Shown: positions 46,180 through 55,155 of the stretch, in pieces
Layout: each line of letters begins with the position of its first letter
Position numbering within the stretch: the stretch's first letter is position 1
NCBI GenBank assembly: GCA_031296105.1
Contig: JARLGJ010000033.1
Span: forward strand, 25,513-89,512
Reading direction: 5' to 3'
Source: Acidobacteriota bacterium
GTDB taxonomy: Bacteria; Acidobacteriota; Terriglobia; Terriglobales; Acidobacteriaceae
Length of the DNA stretch: 64,000 nucleotides
Made by a program: the position numbers and the translations under genes
The notes under the pieces: generated by a model
The model's input: the letters and a program-made list of their open reading frames with translations, nothing else
The model's database searches: none
Told to the model about the DNA's origin: nothing

Positions 46180-46321
46180 TCCCTTCCTTCCTCCACGATG
46201 AAATCCCTTCTTCCGCCGCAGTAGAGCAACGCCGGATGATAAAGAGCACAGACTCCTGGGGACCATGTCTGGACTGCTGTGCTCCGGGCTCTCTCGTCTT
46301 CACTTCTATTCGCACTGAACC

Positions 46322-46337
46322 TGCAATCGCAGTGCCA
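46322..46337 (-). promoter_or_regulatory. consensus sigma-54 promoter of aldehyde oxidoreductase operon
   Basis: On the minus strand TGGCACTGCGATTGCA matches TGGCAC-N5-TTGCA exactly, with the right -24/-12 spacing. Transcription would start near 46311, giving a leader of about 130 bases before ATG 46179. Two tandem activator-type palindromes lie about 180-240 bases upstream. Confidence 0.85.
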
Positions 46338-46515
46338 CCCACTGGCCGCGGCGCGCAGCTCGCAGTCTGGAAGGCTGTTTCTCTTTGGCTGGCGTGGCAG
46401 GCCCGGTCATTTCCCGGCTTTGCTTCCAGGCGCGTGTGCGGATTGCAGGCGTTCACCCGCATGGGGTTCAATACTCCTGCGATGGAGTCTGCCAACGCTG
46501 CTCAAGATTGGATGA

Positions 46516-46559
46516 GTGCTCTATTTTTGAGCACAACAAAGTGCTCCAGAATGGAGCAC
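46516..46559. promoter_or_regulatory. two tandem palindromes GTGCTC-N7-GAGCAC, upstream activator sites
   Basis: GTGCTC-N7-GAGCAC occurs at 46516-46534 and again at 46541-46559. Both copies are perfect inverted repeats of identical spacing, with centres 25 bases apart. The outer flanks extend to GAGTGCTC and GAGCACTC. They lie at enhancer distance from the sigma-54 promoter and directly beside the gene of a sigma-54 activator, which is the likely binder. Confidence 0.8.
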
Positions 46560-46591
46560 TCGATAAAATAGAAAAATGTCAGGAAGAAAAA

Positions 46592-48586
46592 TTACGTATG
46601 GCTCTCGGGTTCACCCGCCAAGCCATACTCCTCCAGCTTGCGATAGAGGGTATTGCGCGCGATCCCTAAACGTGAGGCGGTCTTCTTGATATTGCCCCGG
46701 CACTCACTTAGAGCTTCCGCAATGGCGTCGCGTTCAACATCGCGCAGCGAACGTGCCGTGCTGGCTTTCTGGGGCATCTCCAGTTCCGGCTCCGTTGGTG
46801 CCACCGGCAAGGAGCTTTCCGGAGGCAGCCCGAGATGCTCAAACTGAAGCACCCGCGACGCGCCCATGCGCACCAGGGCACGCTCCAGAACGTTTTCCAT
46901 GGCACGGACATTCCCGGGCCAGGGATAATTCGACATGCGCCGCAGACACTCATCATCAACTTCCACGGGCAGGCGCCCCAGACGGATTGAGATCTTCTGC
47001 ACCAGGCAGCGCACCAGCGGCGGAATATCTTGCGGCCGCTCACGCAGCGGCGGAACCTTCACCTCAAGCACCGCCAGGCGGTAATAAAGATCTTCCCGGA
47101 AACGCCCGGCCTGCACGTCTTTATTGAGGTCGCGGTGAGTCGCGGCAATAATCCGGATGTCCACTTCATTTTCCTGGGATGAACCGACCCGCGTCACCTT
47201 GCGTTCTTGCAGCACTCGCAACAACTTGGCCTGTACGCTTAGAGACATCTCGCCAATTTCATCCAGGAAGATACTGCCTCCGTTGGCCATCTCGAACTTC
47301 CCAGGCTGGCCGCCTTTGCGCGCCCCGGTAAAGGATCCGTCCACGTAGCCAAAGAGTTCGCTTTCAATCAACGTCTCGGGAATCGCCGCGCAGTTAATCG
47401 CAATGAACGGCCCCTGCGAACGCGCGCTTGCGCTATGTATGGCGTTGGCAAATAACTCTTTACCGGTACCGCTCTCGCCCAGAATCAGTACCGTGGAACT
47501 GCAGGCCGCGGCCAGAATTGCCCAGTCTTTCGCAGCCTTGATGCCCAGACTCTCCCCGGCGATATCGTCGAATGAATGACTATGGGTGTAGTGCAGCGGA
47601 CGCCGCGCGTTGCGATCATTCACCTCGTGGAAGAACGATATCGCGCCCACTATGCCGCCGTTTTCATCACGCAGCGGAGAGGCCGAACTGCGGATTCTGC
47701 GCCCCAGCCCGCTGAGTACAAACTCTTGATTCTCATAGTCTTTGCCGCTCTTGAGGGCTTGCAGCAGAGGTCCATTGCCCGGGCACACGGCGCTCAGCGC
47801 GCGCCCCATGGCCGCAGACGGATTGACACCGAAGATCTCCGCGCCGCGAGCATTCAGATCCGTCACAATCCCATTACGGTCAATCGCTACCAGGCCGTCG
47901 GCAATGCCATGCATCAGCGCATTCGAGTAGCGCGAGGCCGCATATAGACGGTGGGTAGCCTGCTCCAAGCGCAACTGGCTTTCAATGGCGCGCACGGCGG
48001 CCACAACCATGCCCAGCGTGTGCGGGTTAGCTTCCCGGAAATCGCCGCTTAAATCGATGCAGCCAATGATCTTTCCTTCAGGATCGGTGATCGGAGCGGC
48101 CGAGCAGGTCAGGAAGTGATTCTCCGCGCAGAAGTGCTCCCACGCATAAATCTGCACCGGGGATTTTTCCACCAAAGTCGTGCCGATTGCATTGGTTCCG
48201 CGCCGCTGCTCGCTCCAGTTCGCGCCTGGGCAAAGATGCACCTCGCGGGTACGCGAAACAATCGCCTTATCACCAACCACCTCAAGCAGATACCCAAGCT
48301 CATCGGTGAGAACCACCTGGAATTCCGAACCGCTGAAAAAGTTGTAGAGATCCTTCAGAAAGGGCCGCGCAATGTGGATCAGTTGCGCCTTTTCATAGAG
48401 CCGCTCTTCCAGGAAGCTGGCCCCTTCGCTGGTTTCCGTATCTGTGTTTTGCAGGGGATTGACGTTCAGATCCCGGCATCGCTGCCAGGAGTTTGCGATC
48501 GCGGAGCGCACTAATCTTGAATCGACTACGTCCTTTTCAAGATAAAGTTCCCAGGCCTTTTTGCCCAGGATGACATGCGGTGGCAT
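46592..48586 (-). CDS. sigma-54-dependent activator, AcoR-like (GAF-PAS-AAA+-Fis)
   Basis: The 664-residue protein has an N-terminal GAF-type part (about 65-215), a PAS domain (about 220-330: [31 protein letters not shown]), and an AAA+ domain with GESGTGKE. The sigma-54 contact loop reads GSFTGA instead of GAFTGA. A Fis-type C-terminus is present ([28 protein letters not shown]). AcoR relatives respond to small metabolites such as acetoin or aldehydes. The gene lies just upstream of the palindromes and sigma-54 promoter of the aldehyde oxidoreductase operon, so control of that operon is the best reading. An aldehyde as signal is inference. Confidence 0.9.
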   Translation of the reverse strand: MPPHVILGKKAWELYLEKDVVDSRLVRSAIANSWQRCRDLNVNPLQNTDTETSEGASFLEERLYEKAQLIHIARPFLKDLYNFFSGSEFQVVLTDELGYLLEVVGDKAIVSRTREVHLCPGANWSEQRRGTNAIGTTLVEKSPVQIYAWEHFCAENHFLTCSAAPITDPEGKIIGCIDLSGDFREANPHTLGMVVAAVRAIESQLRLEQATHRLYAASRYSNALMHGIADGLVAIDRNGIVTDLNARGAEIFGVNPSAAMGRALSAVCPGNGPLLQALKSGKDYENQEFVLSGLGRRIRSSASPLRDENGGIVGAISFFHEVNDRNARRPLHYTHSHSFDDIAGESLGIKAAKDWAILAAACSSTVLILGESGTGKELFANAIHSASARSQGPFIAINCAAIPETLIESELFGYVDGSFTGARKGGQPGKFEMANGGSIFLDEIGEMSLSVQAKLLRVLQERKVTRVGSSQENEVDIRIIAATHRDLNKDVQAGRFREDLYYRLAVLEVKVPPLRERPQDIPPLVRCLVQKISIRLGRLPVEVDDECLRRMSNYPWPGNVRAMENVLERALVRMGASRVLQFEHLGLPPESSLPVAPTEPELEMPQKASTARSLRDVERDAIAEALSECRGNIKKTASRLGIARNTLYRKLEEYGLAGEPESHT

Positions 48587-48644
48587 AACTATCCTCGCGA
48601 TTCGCCTCTTAGTCCCGGCGGCTCATTAGCATACTACGGCGCAA

Positions 48645-48700
48645 CCCATTTGAAACGTGATTTGCAGCACAGGAGTTCCGGACCTCAATCCCATTTGAAA
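48645..48700 (+). repeat. direct repeat CCCATTTGAAA, possible activator sites
   Basis: CCCATTTGAAA occurs at 48645-48655 and 48690-48700, 45 bases apart on the same face of the helix, about 60-110 bases before a sigma-54-like promoter. It could bind the FhlA-like activator encoded at 17294. Confidence 0.4.
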
Positions 48701-48753
48701 ACACCTGTAAAGCGAATCTCCTGCTTGGACGCTGCAAGCTAACTGCCAAACTT

Positions 48754-48769
48754 TGGACCCACGCTTGCA
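48754..48769 (+). promoter_or_regulatory. candidate sigma-54 promoter of hydrogenase operon
   Basis: TGGACCCACGCTTGCA has perfect TTGCA and correct spacing but TGGACC instead of TGGCAC. Transcription would start near 48780, one or two bases before ATG 48782, so the first gene would be leaderless. Confidence 0.4.
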
Positions 48770-48781
48770 TGATCCCCCCGT

Positions 48782-51700
48782 ATGACAACCGCAACGCAAT
48801 TGTTGATTGCCCCCTGCTCGCTGCTGCTGGGAGCCTTGTTCCAACTGCTGCTTGCGCGCCTGTTACCAGCCAGAGCCAAAGGAGTTTTTGCGGTTCTGTG
48901 TTGTGTTCCGGCGTTGCTTTCGGTGGTTGCCACCATTCCGCGAGTCATGGGCGGGCGCTTTCTTGAAGCCCGGCTTGGCCCTTGGGATGGGGCGCTGGCT
49001 CTAGTGCTGCACGTGGACGCCCTCAGCATCCTCTTTGCTTTTATGGGGACCTGTATCGGCGGAATCGTTCTCATCTACTCGATTGGCTACATGGCCAAGG
49101 ACAAATCCGCTACACGCTTCTACGCCATCATGATGATCTTCATCGGCGGATTCGTCTCCCTGGTCTTCTCTGCCAATCTCTTCCTCTTCTATCTTTGCTG
49201 GGAACTCATCGGCCTCTGCTCCTTCGGCCTGGTGGGCTTCTGGTATGACAATCCCGAGGCAGTGCGCGGCGCGCGCAAGGTTTTGATGATGACCCACCTG
49301 GCCGGTTATGGCCTGTTGGCTTCCATCATCGTGATCTACCATCGCACGGGCAGCGCTCTGTGGACCGATCCCGCCGTCGCGCACGCGTTTACCGGCGGGC
49401 TGTTCCTGTTGACGTTGGCCGCCGTACTCGCCAAGAGCGTGCAGTTTCCCCTGCACACCTGGATTCCCGAGGCCATGGCCGCGCCTACGCCGGTCAGCGC
49501 CCTGCTTCATGCCGCCTGTTACGTAAAGGCCGGTGTCTATCTTGCGGCTCGCCTTTACAGCTTCGGCCCCATGCCCCCGCATTGGGGAAGCGTCGTCGTC
49601 TGGATCGGCACCATCACCATGGTCGTCGGCGTCATGTACGCCATGGTGCAAACCGACCTCAAGCGCATGCTGGCCTTCCATACCGTCAGCCAGATCGGCT
49701 ACATGATCACCGGCCTTGGCATTGGAACCCCCTTGGCCATCACCGCCGGGCTGCTGCACTGCCTCAACCACGGCTTCTTCAAAGGCGGACTCTTCCTCTC
49801 GGCCGGCTCGGTGCAACACGCGGCCGGCACGCGCGACATGAATCAGCTCGGCGGTCTCGCCGGCAAAATGCCCCGCACCACCTGGGCCTGGCTCATCAGC
49901 GTCGGCAGCATGATGGGCGTTCCCCTCATGAGCGGCTTCGCCAGTAAGTGGATGCTTTACACCGCCGCGCTGCAGGCAGGCTGGGTTGTTCCAGCGTTAG
50001 CCGCCTGGGTCGTCTCTCTCGGCACGGTATTCTCCTGCGTCAAGGCCACCGACGCGGTCTTCCTTGGTTCCACCACGCCGGCTACCGAACATGCGCACGA
50101 ATCGCCTTTCACCGTGCAACTCGGACTGATGCTGATGGCTGCCGGCAGCGTGGTGCTGGGCGTGGCCCCGCAGCTCGCCGTCCATTACTTCCTCAACCCC
50201 GTGCTTGCCTCTTTTGGCATGGGAGCTGGCGTTCAGGTCTCCTGGTTTGGCATGACGGCCTCCGCCGGAAGCTGGTTCACCACCTGGGGACTGGTGCTGG
50301 CCGTCGTTTCTCTCATCTTTGGCACCATCCTGTTTTCTCTCGCCAGCTCGCCCCGCCTTGCCACGGCCACCGTGGGAGGAGTTGTTGCCGGCGGCAACGG
50401 CGCAATCTTCACCGGCGGCGAACCCTTCGCAGGCGATGGCCGTTTGCCCGCGCATGATTTCTCCCGCCTCTTTGCGGAGAACTGGAAGACCTTCTTCCGG
50501 TGGTCCAACGTGGATCGCTATTACCTTGAGGTATGGCAAGCACTGCAGGCCATCTCTTCCGCTTTGGCCCGTCTTTTCTCGCTGCTGGAAAGACAAGCTC
50601 TGGCCTCCGTCCTGGTGTTCAGCGCCGCGGTCTTCGCCATAGCCCTCAAGCTGGCCGCCCCCACAACGGGAGCCGCTGTCGAAGGCGCTCACCGGATTCC
50701 GCAGCCGCTCGTTCTCGCGGTTTCGGTTGCGGCGCTGGCGCTCGTTTTGGCGGCAGCTTCCCTGAAGCAGGCACGGCGGCTGGTTCCTCTGATGGCAGTC
50801 TCCGGCATCTTCACGGCGCTCGGACTTTTCATCCCGGTTCCCATCACGAAGCTGGCGCTGCTGGAACTCGGCGCGTTTGCCGCGCTGGCTCTGGTCTGGG
50901 TCACGGCCAAATCCATTTCGGCCAAGCTCACCTACGCCGCCGTCATCGTCATCTCGGCGGGCACGCTCATTGGCAGTGAGGTGATGCTGGCGCATGGCGC
51001 GCTCAACATGGCGCGTGCGCTCCTGATGACCAGCATCTTCGTGAAGCTGGCGGTTGTGCCGCTCTTCGTCTGGCTGCTCAAGCTGGCGGACGAGCTGCCC
51101 GCACCCGCTCTCGGCCTCATCGTTGCCGTGGTCGATATCGCGGCGTTTGCCGAGTTCTACTCCATCGCGCAGTCGCTGCCCTGGATGATGACTCCGCACT
51201 CGCTCTGGCTTGCGGCCGCGGCCGCCTCCACCTTGCTCAGCGCACTTCTCATGCTCTGCCAGACGGAGATCAAGCGCCTGCTTGTGCTCTCCACGGTGGA
51301 GGACACCGGGTTCCTGCTGCTGGGCATCGCCTTTGCCGGCGAGTTTGGGTTGGCCGGTGCGCTCTTCGGCGCCGTTGCCCACGCCATTGCAAAGGCTCTG
51401 CTCTTCGTCTGCCTGGCTTCGCCGGAAGACGAAGGCCAGCTCTCCGCCGATAGCACCGGGCTTACCGTCCGCTATCCCTTCAGCGGCTTTGGCTTTGTCT
51501 TCGGCATGTTGACGGTGCTTGGCGTTCCACCCACCATGGGCTTCCTTGGACGCTGGCGTCTGTACTCAATCGCTGCGCAGTGCGGCAACTGGACGCTGGC
51601 GGTATTTGCCATCGCCTCGGCGCTTTCGTTGATTGCCTACGTGCTGGCGTTAACCAAATTCTGGTGGGGACCGGCCCCGCAGGATGCCGCTCCCGGCCGT

Positions 51701-51802
51701 GAACCCGTGGTCGTAAAGATTGTGATTGTGCTGCTCGTGGTGCTGCTGCTGGCCGGTGGGTTATGGCCCAATCTGCTGCACGCCGTTGCAGGAGGCATGT
51801 GA
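48782..51802 (+). CDS. hydrogenase membrane subunit, fusion of two antiporter-like modules (CooM-like)
   Basis: The 1006-residue inner-membrane protein holds a NuoL/HyfB-like module (about 1-490; WELIGLCSFGLVGFWY, KSVQFPLHTWIPEAMAAPTPVSALLHAA, QTDLKRMLAFHTVSQIGYM). A linker with a partly soluble segment follows (about 540-620). The second, NuoN/M-like module is at about 660-1000 (QTEIKRLLVLSTVEDTGFLLLG). Such subunits pump ions when coupled to ferredoxin oxidation. R. rubrum CooM is also one very long chain. ATG 48782 lacks a ribosome binding site. Its stop overlaps the next start (TGATG). Confidence 0.85.
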   Translation: MTTATQLLIAPCSLLLGALFQLLLARLLPARAKGVFAVLCCVPALLSVVATIPRVMGGRFLEARLGPWDGALALVLHVDALSILFAFMGTCIGGIVLIYSIGYMAKDKSATRFYAIMMIFIGGFVSLVFSANLFLFYLCWELIGLCSFGLVGFWYDNPEAVRGARKVLMMTHLAGYGLLASIIVIYHRTGSALWTDPAVAHAFTGGLFLLTLAAVLAKSVQFPLHTWIPEAMAAPTPVSALLHAACYVKAGVYLAARLYSFGPMPPHWGSVVVWIGTITMVVGVMYAMVQTDLKRMLAFHTVSQIGYMITGLGIGTPLAITAGLLHCLNHGFFKGGLFLSAGSVQHAAGTRDMNQLGGLAGKMPRTTWAWLISVGSMMGVPLMSGFASKWMLYTAALQAGWVVPALAAWVVSLGTVFSCVKATDAVFLGSTTPATEHAHESPFTVQLGLMLMAAGSVVLGVAPQLAVHYFLNPVLASFGMGAGVQVSWFGMTASAGSWFTTWGLVLAVVSLIFGTILFSLASSPRLATATVGGVVAGGNGAIFTGGEPFAGDGRLPAHDFSRLFAENWKTFFRWSNVDRYYLEVWQALQAISSALARLFSLLERQALASVLVFSAAVFAIALKLAAPTTGAAVEGAHRIPQPLVLAVSVAALALVLAAASLKQARRLVPLMAVSGIFTALGLFIPVPITKLALLELGAFAALALVWVTAKSISAKLTYAAVIVISAGTLIGSEVMLAHGALNMARALLMTSIFVKLAVVPLFVWLLKLADELPAPALGLIVAVVDIAAFAEFYSIAQSLPWMMTPHSLWLAAAAASTLLSALLMLCQTEIKRLLVLSTVEDTGFLLLGIAFAGEFGLAGALFGAVAHAIAKALLFVCLASPEDEGQLSADSTGLTVRYPFSGFGFVFGMLTVLGVPPTMGFLGRWRLYSIAAQCGNWTLAVFAIASALSLIAYVLALTKFWWGPAPQDAAPGREPVVVKIVIVLLVVLLLAGGLWPNLLHAVAGGM

Positions 51803-52293
51803 TGAATCTCTGGAAGAAATTGCTGTGCTACAGCCGGCGCAAGAGTCCATGGCTGTTTCACATGAACTCCGGCAGTTGTAACGGTTGCGACATCGAGTTG
51901 ATTGCCGGTCTCACTCCGCGCTATGACGCCGAGCAGCTTGGCGTGAAGCACGAAGCCAGCCCGCGCCATGCCGACATCATCTGCATCTCCGGACCGGTCA
52001 CGCACACGGCGGTCAACGCGATGAAGACCGTCTATGGACAGGTCTGTCATCCCAAGGCGGTCGTTGCCATCGGCTCATGCCCGGCATCCACCAACGTCTT
52101 CATTGACAGCCGCGTGCTCGACGGTCCTCTGGACCGCCATATCCCGGTCGATGTCTATGTTCCCGGTTGCCCGCCGCGTCCGGACGCCATTCTGGCTGGC
52201 ATCGCCAAGGCCGCTGAAATCCTGGCCGCGCGAGCCGGCCAGGAGGCGCAACCCGCCGCCGCGCCAGTTGCGGCAGAGGAGGAAAAAGCCTGA
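51802..52293 (+). CDS. hydrogenase small subunit, NuoB/HycG/CooL-like
   Basis: The 163-residue protein carries the proximal [4Fe-4S] cluster with Cys26-x2-Cys29, Cys93 (GSCPAS) and Cys123 (PGCPPRP). It links the nickel site subunit to the membrane arm. It starts at the A of the previous stop and ends on the start of the next gene by one base. The extra C-terminal tail (AQPAAAPVAAEEEKA) is low complexity. Confidence 0.92.
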   Translation: MNLWKKLLCYSRRKSPWLFHMNSGSCNGCDIELIAGLTPRYDAEQLGVKHEASPRHADIICISGPVTHTAVNAMKTVYGQVCHPKAVVAIGSCPASTNVFIDSRVLDGPLDRHIPVDVYVPGCPPRPDAILAGIAKAAEILAARAGQEAQPAAAPVAAEEEKA

Positions 52294-53207
52294 TGAACGC
52301 AACTACTGCACTTCTGCGCATGTTGGTCTTCCCCGGCATTCTGTTCGCCGCGCCGGCGGCCTGGTTCTTCCTCTGGATTGAACGCAAGGCCATGGCCGCG
52401 CTGCAACAGCGAATCGGACCGCCCTTCATGCAGCCGTTCTTTGACTTCGTCAAGCTCATGGGCAAACAGGTTCCGCCGCGCGAAGGTCTCGGCGGCTTCC
52501 TGATGAAGCTCTGGCCGGTGCTCGCCGTTGCCGCCTCGGCCGGTGCGGTTGGCCTGCTGCCGGTAATTCCGCGCAGCGGCGGCTTCCCGGGCGATCTGGT
52601 TCTGCTGCTCTCGCTGCTGGAACTGCCGTCGATGTTCATCATCGCCGCCGGATTCTCCTCGCGCTCCCTGTGGGGAGAGCTTGGCTCCTCGCGCGAAGCG
52701 ATTCTGAGCGTCTCCTACAACGTCGTCTTTCTCATGGCCATCATCGGCATTGCCGCATCGCAGCATACTTTCAGCTTGCAGGCTTTGGCGCAGTCCCAGG
52801 GCTCGCCCTTGCGCTGGCTTGGCGTTCTCGCCATCCTCATTTGCCTGCCCGCCAAGCTGCACATGAATCCCTTCTCCGTCACCAACGCCGAGCAGGAAAT
52901 TTATGCCGGCCCCATGACCGAATACACCGGCCACGAACTCGCTCTCTGGGAGCTGGCGCACGGGATGGAGTGGGTGGCAGCCACTGGATTGGTCGCCACC
53001 CTGATCGCTCCCCCGCTCGCCAATCCCTGGATGGCCGGAGCGTTGTTTGTGGTGCTCTCCGTCGCCGTTGTGCTGGTGTTGACCATTGTGGCGGCCGCCA
53101 CGGCGCGCCTGACCATTGACGATTCGGTGCGCTTCTTCTGGCGCTGCGCGCTGGCCTTCGCCGTGCTCGGCGTCTCCTCCGTGCTGTTGATGAGGATCAA
53201 GCTATGA
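52293..53207 (+). CDS. hydrogenase membrane subunit, NuoH/HycD/CooK-like
   Basis: The 304-residue protein has about eight membrane helices. It has the family motifs WIERKAMAALQQRIGPPF near the N-terminus and NAEQEIYAGPMTEYTGHELALWELAHG in the middle. This subunit joins the soluble arm to the ion-pumping arm. The gene overlaps the next by 4 bases. Confidence 0.92.
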   Translation: MNATTALLRMLVFPGILFAAPAAWFFLWIERKAMAALQQRIGPPFMQPFFDFVKLMGKQVPPREGLGGFLMKLWPVLAVAASAGAVGLLPVIPRSGGFPGDLVLLLSLLELPSMFIIAAGFSSRSLWGELGSSREAILSVSYNVVFLMAIIGIAASQHTFSLQALAQSQGSPLRWLGVLAILICLPAKLHMNPFSVTNAEQEIYAGPMTEYTGHELALWELAHGMEWVAATGLVATLIAPPLANPWMAGALFVVLSVAVVLVLTIVAAATARLTIDDSVRFFWRCALAFAVLGVSSVLLMRIKL

Positions 53208-53602
53208 ACATCCTTCGGCTGCTGTTGAACAATTTCCTGGGTGGCTCCATTACCACGCGCTTCCCCAACCGTCCGCCCGCGGACAAGGGGTTCCGCGGAC
53301 TGGTGCGCTACGATCCCCAGATCTGCACCGGGTGCGGCGTCTGCGCCTATCGCTGCTCCTCGCGCGGCATCTCCTTCCGCTCCAGCCGCACGGCGTACAC
53401 CTGGGCTTACGATCCCGGCCAGTGCACGTACTGCGGACGATGCGTGGACGGCTGCGAAGCACACGCCATCACGCAGGAAGCCGCGCCGCCGCCTCTTTAC
53501 TACAAACGCGACGAGTTGAACCTCGCGCACACCACGCAGCGTCCGCTGCCGCCGCCCAAGAAAAAACCCGAGGCGGCACCGGCCACCGGAGAAGCAAAAT
53601 GA
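53204..53602 (+). CDS. hydrogenase ferredoxin subunit, NuoI/HycF/CooX-like
   Basis: The 132-residue protein has two [4Fe-4S] motifs: CTGCGVCAYRCSSRGI, where the usual CP is CS, and CTYCGRCVDGCEAHAI. The C-terminus is proline- and lysine-rich and probably disordered (PLPPPKKKPEAAPA). It relays electrons from an outside ferredoxin to the small subunit. Start and stop overlap neighbouring genes by 4 bases. Confidence 0.9.
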   Translation: MNILRLLLNNFLGGSITTRFPNRPPADKGFRGLVRYDPQICTGCGVCAYRCSSRGISFRSSRTAYTWAYDPGQCTYCGRCVDGCEAHAITQEAAPPPLYYKRDELNLAHTTQRPLPPPKKKPEAAPATGEAK

Positions 53603-54006
53603 CAACGCTTGAAACCATTCCATCCGAGCTTGCAGTCACCACCTCATGGGAGTCCAAGGGCGGCTCGCAATGGCTCGCCTCTGACGCTCTCGAGGTCCGC
53701 AAGATGGCCGAGGTCATGATGGCCCATCAAGGGCGCCTCCTGACCATTACCGCCACGCAGTTGCCCGAGGACGGCGGCATGACGCTCGACTATCACTGGG
53801 ATCTGGATGGCACCCTGCTCACCTTCGCTTTTGTGGTGGAGAACAACCAGGTTGCCAGCATCTTCGATCTCTGCGAAGCCGCCGACTGGATCGAGCGCGA
53901 GATTCATGAGCACTACGGCATTGAAGTCACTGGCCGCGAATACGAGCCTCTGCTTCTCCGCGCCGGGGACAAGATGGGCGTCAACCTGCACGAGGAGGAA
54001 GACTGA
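53599..54006 (+). CDS. hydrogenase subunit, NuoC/CooU-like
   Basis: The 135-residue protein begins at ATG 53599, overlapping the previous stop as ATGA. It has the 30-kDa subunit core (DYHWDLDGTLLTFAFVVE, SIFDLCEAADWIEREIHEHYGIEV). It packs against the large subunit. In HycE it is fused to the large subunit, but here and in Coo it is separate. Confidence 0.87.
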   Translation: MTTLETIPSELAVTTSWESKGGSQWLASDALEVRKMAEVMMAHQGRLLTITATQLPEDGGMTLDYHWDLDGTLLTFAFVVENNQVASIFDLCEAADWIEREIHEHYGIEVTGREYEPLLLRAGDKMGVNLHEEED

Positions 54007-55091
54007 TGAGCTACCGGATTCCAATGGGCCCCTACCATCCCGCGTTGGAGGAGCCTTATAAGCTCGAACTGGTCTGCGACGGAGAAACCGTTCAGGATGC
54101 AAAGCTGAACATCGGCTTTAACTTCCGCGGCATTGAACAGCTCGCCGAAACGCGCAACTTCATCCAGATAGTTGCCCTGATGGAACGCGTCTGCGGCATC
54201 TGCTCCAACACTCACACTCTGTCGATCTGCCAGGCTGTCGAGCAGATCGCGGAGATTACTCCGCCGCCGCGCGCGCTTTACATCCGCGTCATCATGGCCG
54301 AGTTGGAACGCCTGCACTCGCATGTGCTCTGGGCCGGCGTGGCCGGCAAGCTGATCGGCTTCAAGACCATGTTCATGACCTGCTTCGCCGTCCGCGAACA
54401 AATCATGAACGTGCTGCAGACCATCAGCGGCAACCGCGTCAACTACGCCATGAACCGCGTGGGCGGCGTCAATCGCGACATCGACGATCCCGCGATGATT
54501 CTTGCCATGATCGGCGAGCTGGAGAAGGACATGGTAAAGACCGTCATCCCGGTCTTCACCACCAGTCACAGTGCGCTCTCGCGCTGCACCGGCGTCGGCG
54601 TACTGAGCGAGGAAAAAGCCCGCTCGCTGGGCGTTGTCGGACCCACGGCTCGCGCCTCCGGCCTGCCGCAGGACCTCCGCCGCGCCGCGCCCTATGCCGC
54701 GTATGAAGAGATGGACTTCAACGTCCCGGTCGAGCATTCCGGAGACGTCAAGGCCCGCCTCGTCGTGCGCGCATTGGAAATTCTGGAGAGTTGCAGCATT
54801 CTGCGCCAGGCACTTTCCAAGCTACCGGCCGGGGAAATCTTCACCGGCGATGAAAGTGAGATGGAAATTCCCGAGGGACGCGGCTTCAGCCGTGTCGAAG
54901 CACCTCGCGGAGAAGTCATCTACAGCGTCACCTGGGGCGAGGATACGGACACGCCAAGCCGGGTGCACGTCCGCACCCCCACTTATATCAACATGCCCGC
55001 CGTGCGCTGGATGGTTCGTGGCGCTCGACTTGCAGATACACCATTGATCCAGGCCTCGATTGATCCCTGTTACTCGTGCACCGACCGTTAG
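54006..55091 (+). CDS. group 4 [NiFe] hydrogenase large subunit, NuoD/HycE/CooH-like
   Basis: The 361-residue catalytic subunit binds nickel and iron through Cys63 and Cys66 (ERVCGICSNTH) and Cys355 and Cys358 (DPCYSCTDR). It makes or uses hydrogen in exchange with ferredoxin. The chain ends at the arginine after CTD, where HycI would cut HycE. It therefore lacks a C-terminal extension, as reported for CooH. The usual NuoD core without nickel ligands is excluded by these four cysteines. Maturation proteins (HypA-F) are not in the window. Confidence 0.93.
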   Translation: MSYRIPMGPYHPALEEPYKLELVCDGETVQDAKLNIGFNFRGIEQLAETRNFIQIVALMERVCGICSNTHTLSICQAVEQIAEITPPPRALYIRVIMAELERLHSHVLWAGVAGKLIGFKTMFMTCFAVREQIMNVLQTISGNRVNYAMNRVGGVNRDIDDPAMILAMIGELEKDMVKTVIPVFTTSHSALSRCTGVGVLSEEKARSLGVVGPTARASGLPQDLRRAAPYAAYEEMDFNVPVEHSGDVKARLVVRALEILESCSILRQALSKLPAGEIFTGDESEMEIPEGRGFSRVEAPRGEVIYSVTWGEDTDTPSRVHVRTPTYINMPAVRWMVRGARLADTPLIQASIDPCYSCTDR

Positions 55092-55155
55092 AGGACAGAG
55101 TAGAGTTCCTGATTCATGAAAATCGATTCGATACGAATGTTAGGAGATAGGAATC

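Noticed and set aside
54006..55091. Reading the large subunit as complex I NuoD
   Set aside because: Four nickel-ligand cysteines (CGIC and DPCYSC) are present, which NuoD lacks.
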